Part shown: positions 58,008-64,000 of the stretch, in pieces | How positions within the stretch are numbered: the first letter of the stretch is position 1 | Layout of the letters: each line of letters begins with the position of its first letter | Source: Hymenobacter jejuensis | GTDB taxonomy: Bacteria > Bacteroidota > Bacteroidia > Cytophagales > Hymenobacteraceae | Assembly (NCBI RefSeq): GCF_006337165.1 | Contig: NZ_CP040896.1 | Span: 930,001-994,000, forward strand | Length of the DNA: 64,000 nucleotides | Direction of reading: 5' to 3' | The notes under the pieces: generated by a model | What the model was told of the DNA's origin: nothing | Seen by the model: only the letters and a program-made list of their open reading frames with translations | Database searches by the model: none | Program-made: the position numbers and the translations under genes

Positions 58008-58244
58008 ACGAAAAGCCTCCTGCGGTAATCGCAAGAGGCTTTCCTACTAATCAACTGACTTACCCTTCCAATCGGGGTACTTAGAAGAAGCTTGCGATGG
58101 ACTGATACGATTTTACAAGTAGGCTAGTAAACCAAAACCTACGAGAAGCTCTATCACTCGGCAATTTTACTTCTGAAACCTCACCGATTTTCTTTCAAGT
58201 CGGTTGTGAAGTGGTTTACGAAATTGGAAGACGAGGGTTGCAAA
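58008..58244. repeat. Direct repeat unit 2
   Basis: Second copy of the 57673-57909 unit. The hairpin (58012-58024 with 58030-58042) has one G-U/mismatch and a T-tract on the minus strand. The frame seen in unit 1 is interrupted by stop codons here. It ends 18 bp before the stop of the YtxH gene. Confidence 0.75.
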
Positions 58245-58261
58245 TCCCCGAAAAACTTATG

Positions 58262-58699
58262 CTACAAACCTTGGCCGTAGCTGCTGGCGCCTGGGCGCCC
58301 GAGGCCTCCGTCGGGAGCGTCGTCGCCACCTACGTCGCTGAGGCTGGTGCCGCTAGGCGATTGGGTGGAGGCGATGCTGCGGTCGTCGGGGCTGGTGACG
58401 GGTTCGGCGCCGTGGTGCGAGCCCGTACCGGTATCGCCGGCCATGGACTGGAGTACTTCGTCGGCTGCCGATTGCCCGGCGGGCTGTTGGTCGCCGGTGG
58501 CGCTGCCTTTGAGGTCGTTTACGCGGGCGAGGCCGTCTTTGAGCAGCTTGCTGAGGTCGTCGCCCAGCTTAGCAGCCGACTTTTTGAGGCCGCTGCGGGT
58601 TTCGTCGCCGGTTTCGGGCGCCAGCAACAAGCCAGCAACGATGCCCGCTGTTGCGCCGGCGAGCAGGGAGAGAATTACTTTGCCACTGTTGTCTTTCAT
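58262..58699 (-). CDS. YtxH domain-containing protein
   Basis: A 145-residue protein beginning MKDNSGKVILSLLAGATAG, a short membrane-spanning YtxH segment with GLLLAPETGDETR, then a helical section (KKSAAKLGDDLSKLLKDG) and a low-complexity hydrophilic C-terminus rich in Ser, Asp and Gly. YtxH-domain proteins are small, general-stress-associated and of unknown mechanism. The ATG at 58699 matches the paralogue at 59299. It is downstream of that paralogue with a terminator between. Confidence 0.85.
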   Translation of the reverse strand: MKDNSGKVILSLLAGATAGIVAGLLLAPETGDETRSGLKKSAAKLGDDLSKLLKDGLARVNDLKGSATGDQQPAGQSAADEVLQSMAGDTGTGSHHGAEPVTSPDDRSIASTQSPSGTSLSDVGGDDAPDGGLGRPGASSYGQGL

Positions 58700-58799
58700 A
58701 GTAGGTAGGCGTGAAAAAGGATGGAAGCGTTGGAGGAAAGCCAACTTGCCGTGCTTGGCTGTTGGTGTACTAACGGCTTGGCCGGAAACTGGGTTGAAA

Positions 58800-58834
58800 A
58801 AAAAGCCTTTCTCAAAGTATGAGAAAGGCTTTTT
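58800..58834 (-). terminator. Terminator of the YtxH-CsbD gene
   Basis: A 15-bp perfect stem (58800-58814 with 58820-58834), 5-nt loop, followed on the minus strand by a run of Ts. Confidence 0.88.
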
Positions 58835-58864
58835 ATCAGTCATCTTTTGAAAAGGTCACACGAC

Positions 58865-59299
58865 TTACAAGTCGTTCAGGATCTTAGTGATTTCCTTTTT
58901 GCCTTTGCCAAGCTTTTGTTGCAGACGGCCCAAAAGGTCGTCTTCTTGGCCTTCCACGTAGTTCAGATCGTCGTCGGTGAGCTGGGCATACTGCTGACGC
59001 AATTTGCCTTTGGCCTCGTCCCAGCTGCCTTTCAGCTTGAGGCCGCTGCCAGCACCCGTAATGCCCAGATCTTCAAGCTTTTCCATGTAGCCTTTGAATT
59101 GGGTATCGAGTTGCTCGCCGTATTTGGAAAGCTGCTCGCCGAGTTGGCCGCTATATTTGGTGGCTGCGTTTTTCAGATTGTCGCGGGTAGCTTTGCCTTT
59201 GTCGGGGGCCATCAGCATACCGGCAATGATGCCAGCACCGGCACCAGCAAGAGCGGCGAGAAGGATTTTACCCGAGTTGTCTTCTTCGTGATACGACAT
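58865..59299 (-). CDS. YtxH domain fused to a CsbD-like domain
   Basis: A 144-residue protein. Residues 1-40 are a YtxH-type start (EDNSGKILLAALAGAGAG, MLMAPDKGKATRDNL), residues 45-85 are helical, and residues about 86-144 match the CsbD-like pattern (LKGSWDEAKGKLRQQY, LTDDDLNYVEGQEDDLLG, RLQQKLGKGKKEI). CsbD proteins are abundant stress proteins of unknown function; the fusion would tether such a domain to the membrane. It is paralogous to the next gene over its first 40 residues. Confidence 0.85.
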   Translation of the reverse strand: MSYHEEDNSGKILLAALAGAGAGIIAGMLMAPDKGKATRDNLKNAATKYSGQLGEQLSKYGEQLDTQFKGYMEKLEDLGITGAGSGLKLKGSWDEAKGKLRQQYAQLTDDDLNYVEGQEDDLLGRLQQKLGKGKKEITKILNDL

Positions 59300-59550
59300 G
59301 TTAGTAAATGGGGAGAAAGTGGAGGATGAAACAATAGTGTAGCGGCGGTTCTGCCAACGGAGCAGGTAACCAGCAAGCTGTGTGGGCTTGCTTTTAGCCG
59401 GTCTGCCTGCCTATACGAAGCACGGCGGCCGGGGTTTTGGGAGTAAGCTAAAAATAGTTGAAGTAAAATATATACGCAAGATTGCCACAGGCGGCTAGCC
59501 GCCCGTACTTTCACTTGTTCCGCTCATCCGTCCCTATTTTGCCTCTTTGT

Positions 59551-59796
59551 ATGAAGCTTACTTTCCTTGCCGCCCTGCTGTTGCTGAGCGCTGCCTGTAG
59601 CCGTCCTGCGCAGCCGGCCGCCACGGCCAAAACAACCTGCATCGACGCCAGCAAGATTCGCACAGACGCCATTTGCACCATGCAATACGACCCCGTTTGT
59701 GGCTGCGACGGCAAAGTATACAGCAACGCGTGCGCAGCCACCAACGCTGGCGTTACTTCTTTCACCAAAGGCGAATGCCCCACCAAAACCAACTAA
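59551..59796 (+). CDS. Kazal-type domain lipoprotein
   Basis: An 81-residue protein with a lipoprotein signal (lipobox LSAAC, Cys near residue 16) and a six-cysteine Kazal fold: [29 protein letters not shown] and KGEC. The [12 protein letters not shown] pattern is characteristic. Kazal domains usually inhibit serine proteases; here it would sit in the outer membrane or periplasm. Followed after 12 bp by a cupin gene. Confidence 0.88.
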   Translation: MKLTFLAALLLLSAACSRPAQPAATAKTTCIDASKIRTDAICTMQYDPVCGCDGKVYSNACAATNAGVTSFTKGECPTKTN

Positions 59797-59808
59797 CTTC
59801 TGTTCCTG

Positions 59809-60177
59809 ATGTCTGAAAAACGGTATTTCCGCCAGCAAAATCCTTTCCGCGTTCCCACCACCGACGGCAAGCTGATCGAAGAGCACATTGGCCATGCCAG
59901 CACGCACACCGGCGCGTACAGCGTGGCGCACATGGTAGCGCCGCCGCAGTGGGGCGAACCGCACCAAACGCCTGAATTTGATGAGATTACGATTGTGGTG
60001 CGCGGCCGCAAACGCTTCGAAGTCGACGGCGACGTAATTGAGCTTACGGCCGGCGAATCGCTGCTGATCAAGGCCGGCGCGCGGGTGCAGTATTCCAATC
60101 CCTTCGACGAAGAAGTGGAATATTGGTCAATCTGCGTACCGGCCTTCAGTCCCGATACCGTAAATCGAGAGGAATAA
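59809..60177 (+). CDS. Cupin domain protein
   Basis: A 122-residue small beta-barrel: APPQWGEPHQTPEFDEITIVVRG is cupin motif 1 (His, Glu metal ligands) and LTAGESLLIKAGARVQYSNP is motif 2. No additional domain. Function unknown. Separated by 12 bp from the Kazal gene and followed by a terminator. Confidence 0.88.
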   Translation: MSEKRYFRQQNPFRVPTTDGKLIEEHIGHASTHTGAYSVAHMVAPPQWGEPHQTPEFDEITIVVRGRKRFEVDGDVIELTAGESLLIKAGARVQYSNPFDEEVEYWSICVPAFSPDTVNREE

Positions 60178-60200
60178 CTTCTTGACTTTCAGAACAGTAC

Positions 60201-60229
60201 AAGCCCAACCGAGCCGGTTGGGCTTTTTG
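60201..60229 (+). terminator. Terminator of the cupin gene
   Basis: A 10-bp stem (60201-60210 with 60216-60225), 5-nt loop and a T-run. Confidence 0.85.
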
Positions 60230-60318
60230 CTGCGATCGGGCGTTCGTTGTGCAGCTAAGAACGCAGGCGTAGCTTTAAAAGCACGTACTCATCACCATTC
60301 GAAATCAAGCCTTTCTTC

Positions 60319-61617
60319 ATGAAACTTAAGTTACTGATAATCATTGCATTGTATTTTTCGCTTTGCCACGCGGCGCAAGCGCAGTCGAAGCTGAAAGCCA
60401 TCAAAGCCGGCCGGCTGGTCGATGTGGTAAAAGGCACGGTGCTCACCAACCAGATCATCCTCATCGACAACGATAAAATAGTGGACGTGGGGCCCTCGCT
60501 GGCGATTCCGCAGGGCGCCGAGGTAATCGATTTGAGCAACGCCACGGTGCTACCCGGCCTGATCGATTGCCACACGCACCTCTCCATGACGCCCGGCGAC
60601 AACTATTACGAAGACATTTTCCGCAAAACGCCCATCGATAAGGCGGTAGTGGCCCACCTCAACACCCAGCGCACCCTGGCAGCAGGCTTTACGATGGTGC
60701 GCGACCTAGGCGGCAGCGACCTGATAGACGTGTCGTTGCGCAACGCCATCAACGCGGGTACTATTCCCGGTCCGCGCATGCTGGTGGCCACGTTTGCGCT
60801 CAGCGCCACGGGCGGCCACGGCGACCTGACGGGCTTTTCGCCGGAAATCGACTGGAAAACCAACAAAGACTACACCGGCATTGCCGACGGCCCCGACGAG
60901 ATTCGCAAGCGGGTGCGCAACAACGTAAAATTCGGCGCCGACTGGATTAAAATTCACGCTACAGCGGGCGTATTGAGCGAAGAAGGCAGCGCCGGTGCGG
61001 CGCTCTATTCGCTGGAGGAAATGAAAGCGGCCGTGGACGAAGCGCATCGCTGGGGCAAAAAAGTAGCCGCCCACGCCCACGGTGCGGAGGGCATCAAGCT
61101 GGCGGTGCTGGCCGGCGTCACGAGTATTGAGCACGGCAGTCTGCTCGACGACGAGGACATCAAGCTGATGAAGAAAAACGGCACCTGGCTCGTCTCCGAC
61201 ATCTACGACGACGATTACATCCTGTCGGAATATGCCAAGAAGGGCTATCCCGCCAAGATCATCGAGAAGGAGCGCTCGGTGGGCAAATTGCAGCGCGAGA
61301 ACTTCCAGAAAGCCGTAAAAGCCGGCGTGAAAGTCGCCTACGGCACCGATGCCGCCGTGTATCCGCACGGCTGGAACGCCAAGCAGTTCTTTTACATGGT
61401 GAAATTTGGCCTCACGCCGATACAGGCGATCCAATCGGCTACGCTCAACGCCGCCGACCTGCTGGAATGGAAAGACCGCACCGGCTCCATCACCAAAGGC
61501 AAGCTCGCCGACATCGTAGCCGTAGAGGGCAACCCACTCGACGACATCACGATTCTGGAAAAAGTAAAGTTCGTGATGAAGGAAGGCTCGGTGTACAAAA
61601 ACGAGATGGCCAAATAA
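60319..61617 (+). CDS. Amidohydrolase family metal-dependent hydrolase (prolidase-like)
   Basis: A 432-residue exported enzyme: signal peptide ending HAAQAQ near 22, then amidohydrolase features: GLIDCHTHLSM metal-binding HxH, KIHATAGVL with metal Lys, AAHAHGAEGI and SIEHGSLLD metal His residues, GVKVAYGTDAAVYPHG catalytic Asp. Such periplasmic Xaa-Pro dipeptidase-like proteins act on small peptides or N-acyl amino acids; substrate unknown. It is directly followed by the nested repeat. Confidence 0.93.
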   Translation: MKLKLLIIIALYFSLCHAAQAQSKLKAIKAGRLVDVVKGTVLTNQIILIDNDKIVDVGPSLAIPQGAEVIDLSNATVLPGLIDCHTHLSMTPGDNYYEDIFRKTPIDKAVVAHLNTQRTLAAGFTMVRDLGGSDLIDVSLRNAINAGTIPGPRMLVATFALSATGGHGDLTGFSPEIDWKTNKDYTGIADGPDEIRKRVRNNVKFGADWIKIHATAGVLSEEGSAGAALYSLEEMKAAVDEAHRWGKKVAAHAHGAEGIKLAVLAGVTSIEHGSLLDDEDIKLMKKNGTWLVSDIYDDDYILSEYAKKGYPAKIIEKERSVGKLQRENFQKAVKAGVKVAYGTDAAVYPHGWNAKQFFYMVKFGLTPIQAIQSATLNAADLLEWKDRTGSITKGKLADIVAVEGNPLDDITILEKVKFVMKEGSVYKNEMAK

Positions 61618-61629
61618 GCTAGAGCTAAG

Positions 61630-61859
61630 AAGCTAGCTCCCCTCCTTATTTTCGAGGAGGGGGTGGGGGTGGTCAGCTAGAACTAGAAAGCTAATGTTAG
61701 AAACCCAGCGGTCATGCAGAGCGGAGCGAATCATCTCTGCCGCTTCGTTGGATTACTAACCAGTAGAGATGCTTCGGCTGCGCCTCTGCATGACGTTCTA
61801 CATAAACAACGCCTTTTACCACCCCCAACCCCTCCTTAAAAAAGGAGGGGAGCTAGCTT
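61630..61859. repeat. Triply nested inverted-repeat element
   Basis: Three nested inverted repeats share a common centre. The outer pair is an 18-bp perfect match (61630-61647 with 61842-61859). The middle pair is 20 bp with two mismatches (61654-61673 with 61819-61838). The inner pair is an imperfect repeat of about 30 bp (61711-61740 with 61763-61794). The element has no coding sequence and fills the gap between two + strand genes. Confidence 0.85.
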
Positions 61860-61916
61860 TTTAGTAGTAGATTTAGCTAGAACACACCTCTCCACTCTTC
61901 CCAATCATATCTAGCT

Positions 61917-62774
61917 ATGGATCAGCGCATTATCAATCTTTTCGACGAATATACCCACAAGCCGCTAACGCGTAAGGAATTCATGGAGCGGTTGGTGAAA
62001 CTGACTGGCGGCATGGCGCTGGCCATGTCGGCGTTGGCCGTGCTGGACCCTGGCTACGTGCAGGCCGCGACCATCCCCGAGGACGACAAAGACCTCGTGG
62101 CGGAAGATGTAACCTGGCCCGGCGACGACACCACCATGAAAGGCTACTTAGTGCACCCGAAAGGCCATAAGAAACGCGGCGCAGTGGTGGTTATTCACGA
62201 AAACCGCGGGCTTACGCCCCACATCAAAGACGTAACGCGCCGCGTGGCGAAAGCCGGGTACTTGGCGTTGGGTGTCGATGCGCTCTCCCCTTTCGGCGGC
62301 ACGCCCGCCAACGAAGACGAAGGCCGCACGCTCATCGGCAAGCTCGATCCACAGCAGAACCTCAGCAACTACGTTCGGGCCCTCGAATACCTGCGCAACC
62401 GCAAAGACAGCAACGGCAAAACCGGCTGCGTGGGCTTTTGCTGGGGTGGTGGCCTCGCCAACCAGCTCGCCGTGCACGATTCCAAGCTCAATGCAGCCGT
62501 AGCCTACTATGGTCAGCAGCCCAAGGCCGAAGACGTCCCGCTAATCAAATCGGCAGTCATGCTCCATTACGGTGGCCTCGACGAGCGCATCAATGCGGGC
62601 ATCCCGGCCTACGAAGCAGCCCTAAAAGCAGCCGGCGTGCGCTACGAGCTATACGTGTACGAAGGAGTTAATCACGCATTCAACAACGACTCATCGCCGG
62701 CGCGCTACAATGCGGAAGCAGCCAAACTGGCCTGGGAACGGACGCTACGGTTGTTTCACGAGCAGTTGGGGTAG
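61917..62774 (+). CDS. Dienelactone hydrolase family protein
   Basis: A 285-residue alpha/beta hydrolase. The N-terminal 50 residues include KEFMERLVKLTGGMALAMSALAVL, a Tat-like or membrane anchor stretch. The catalytic triad is Cys175 in GFCWGG, Asp222 in GGLDERIN and His253 in NHAFNN, as in DLH enzymes. Family members hydrolyse lactones or esters; the natural substrate is unknown. It lies just downstream of the nested repeat and ends in a strong terminator. Confidence 0.92.
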   Translation: MDQRIINLFDEYTHKPLTRKEFMERLVKLTGGMALAMSALAVLDPGYVQAATIPEDDKDLVAEDVTWPGDDTTMKGYLVHPKGHKKRGAVVVIHENRGLTPHIKDVTRRVAKAGYLALGVDALSPFGGTPANEDEGRTLIGKLDPQQNLSNYVRALEYLRNRKDSNGKTGCVGFCWGGGLANQLAVHDSKLNAAVAYYGQQPKAEDVPLIKSAVMLHYGGLDERINAGIPAYEAALKAAGVRYELYVYEGVNHAFNNDSSPARYNAEAAKLAWERTLRLFHEQLG

Positions 62775-62792
62775 CAAAAGACCGCTCCCTCT

Positions 62793-62838
62793 AAACACAA
62801 CGCCCCGCCGGTTCCAAGACCGGCGGGGCGTTGTGTTT
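62793..62838. terminator. Bidirectional terminator with 20-bp perfect stem
   Basis: Bases 62793-62812 and 62819-62838 are perfect reverse complements with a 6-nt loop between convergent genes. The A/T-flanks are short (AAACA, TGTTT). Confidence 0.82.
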
Positions 62839-62852
62839 ATGCTCAGCTTGGC

Positions 62853-64000
62853 TTACGACTTGGGCTGCGGCATGGCTTTGCGCGGCAGTTTCTGGTCGCG
62901 CATGGCGGTGTTGTACACGAACGAGGCGACGATCACCGAAGCCTGCTTGAGGTCGTCGGGTTGAAGGCGCTCGTAGGTATCCATGTTGGTGTGGTGGGTG
63001 CGCGTGCCGTAATCGAGGCCGTCCTGAATGAACTGGAAACCAGGCAAGCCGATGGCGTCAAACGACAAGTGGTCGGTGCCGCCAGTGTTGCGGGGCGTAA
63101 TGGTGGTCGCGCCGAGGTCGGCGAAGGGTTGCAGCCATGCCGTGAAGATTGGCGCAACTGCCTCATTCCCTTGCAGATAGATACCACGGATTTTGCCAGT
63201 ACCGTTGTCGAGGTTGAAGTAGCCGGCCAGCTTCTCATGATCCGGCAGCATCTTCATGGTGGCGGGGTCGCCGAAGTGGTTTTTCACGTAGTTTTTCGAG
63301 CCGTGCAGGCCTTCTTCCTCCTCACCCCACAAGGCAATCCGGATGGTGCGCTTCGGCTTGACGTTCAGGGCTTTCAGGATGCGGACGGCTTCCATCATCA
63401 CGGCGCAACCGGCGGCATTGTCGGTGGCGCCGGTGGCGGCGTGCCACGAGTCGAGGTGGCCGCCCAGCATCACGATTTCGCTTTTGAGCTTGCGGTCGGT
63501 GCCGGGAATTTCGGCGATGACGTTGTAGCCCTTCAAATCCTGCGTCTGAAACTTGGTAATGGTTTCCATCTCCACTTCCACCGGAATGCCGCCTTCCACC
63601 AGCCGAATCATGCGCAGCTGATCTTCGGGGGCCATTTCAATTTCGGGTAGCACAGGCTTAGTGTCGGCGGCGTAAGGCGCGCCGTTGCTGGTAAAAAACG
63701 TACCGTCGGAGCCGCCGCGGGGGTTGCTCAACACGGCGGAGGCACCTTCGCTCATCAGGAACTCCGTGATTTTACCGCGCAGCGCGATGCGGGCGCGGTA
63801 AGCAGCCATGGCATCGTCGGAGAGAGCCGGGCGAGCCGACGGGCCTGCCGTGGCGGCCGTCATTTTCTGCAATTCCTCGTCGGTGTAGCGCTTAGCATCC
63901 GGTTCAAAACCTGCCTTGGGCGGCGAGGTCACTTCCGTGATCACGATTTTATCACGCAGCTGGCCTTTGTATTTGTCGAGATCGGTTTCTGCGGCGGCTT
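62853..64000 (-). CDS. M28 family metallopeptidase (partial)
   Basis: The frame is open to the right-hand edge, so the N-terminus is missing; an internal GTG at 63944 is not the start. Zinc peptidase motifs are visible: MLGGHLDSWHAATGATDNAAG (His-Asp ligands), WGEEEEGLHGSKNY (Glu catalytic pair) and NTGGTDHLSFDAIG (terminal His). These are the co-catalytic di-zinc residues of M28 aminopeptidases. The visible N-terminal part may be a protease-associated insert (GASAVLSNPRGGSDGTF). Probably exported. Confidence 0.93.
   Translation of the reverse strand, partial: AAAETDLDKYKGQLRDKIVITEVTSPPKAGFEPDAKRYTDEELQKMTAATAGPSARPALSDDAMAAYRARIALRGKITEFLMSEGASAVLSNPRGGSDGTFFTSNGAPYAADTKPVLPEIEMAPEDQLRMIRLVEGGIPVEVEMETITKFQTQDLKGYNVIAEIPGTDRKLKSEIVMLGGHLDSWHAATGATDNAAGCAVMMEAVRILKALNVKPKRTIRIALWGEEEEGLHGSKNYVKNHFGDPATMKMLPDHEKLAGYFNLDNGTGKIRGIYLQGNEAVAPIFTAWLQPFADLGATTITPRNTGGTDHLSFDAIGLPGFQFIQDGLDYGTRTHHTNMDTYERLQPDDLKQASVIVASFVYNTAMRDQKLPRKAMPQPKS

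Overview
The window looks like chromosomal DNA from a Bacteroidota bacterium, most likely of the Hymenobacter type (Cytophagales). This is inferred from the GC-rich coding sequence, a protein with a type IX secretion (Por) C-terminal sorting domain, a TonB-dependent receptor with a carboxypeptidase-like N-terminal domain, a SusB-type GH97 enzyme, TAnnTTTG promoter boxes, and few Shine-Dalgarno sites. No phage, plasmid, IS element, CRISPR array or rRNA was seen.

Layout. 1-12.3 kb: end of an M14 peptidase, an S41-type protease, a GH97 alpha-glucosidase, an SDR with an AraC regulator, a large membrane protein, a DUF4386-like protein, a CE15-like esterase and, upstream of it, a truncated glycosidase remnant. 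12.3-20.2 kb: an Omp85-type barrel with a membrane methyltransferase, a DUF547 lipoprotein divergent from a TonB-dependent receptor, a GNAT-like protein and two tRNA-Ser genes. 20.3-31.6 kb: housekeeping genes, including YihY, a thioesterase, MltG, threonylcarbamoyl-AMP synthase, tandem LpxL-type acyltransferases, WbqC and ClpC.

31.7-41.2 kb is a visibly AT-rich polysaccharide island. It holds several family 2 glycosyltransferases (one fused to a methyltransferase), a Wzm/Wzt ABC exporter whose ATPase has a C-terminal cargo-binding-type domain, a polysaccharide deacetylase, and a separate antisense glycosyltransferase-like gene. It ends at a 31-bp perfect hairpin. The seven co-directional genes from 34128 to 41104 probably make, modify and export one surface glycan.

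41.3-64 kb is GC-rich core again: an acyl-CoA carboxylase beta subunit, an M42 peptidase, a BtuF-like metal or corrinoid receptor, a shikimate-pathway cluster (DAHP synthase/chorismate mutase, aroB, aroA), proline dehydrogenase, a Tsp/Prc protease, lysS, two YtxH-domain stress proteins (one fused to a CsbD-like domain), a Kazal lipoprotein, a cupin, an amidohydrolase, a dienelactone hydrolase and the 3' part of an M28 peptidase.

The most unusual non-coding features are a triply nested inverted-repeat element (61630-61859), a pair of diverged ~237-bp direct repeats, each with a terminator hairpin (57673-58244), an aroA frame with no ATG/GTG/TTG start, and long, often near-perfect palindromic terminators between convergent genes.
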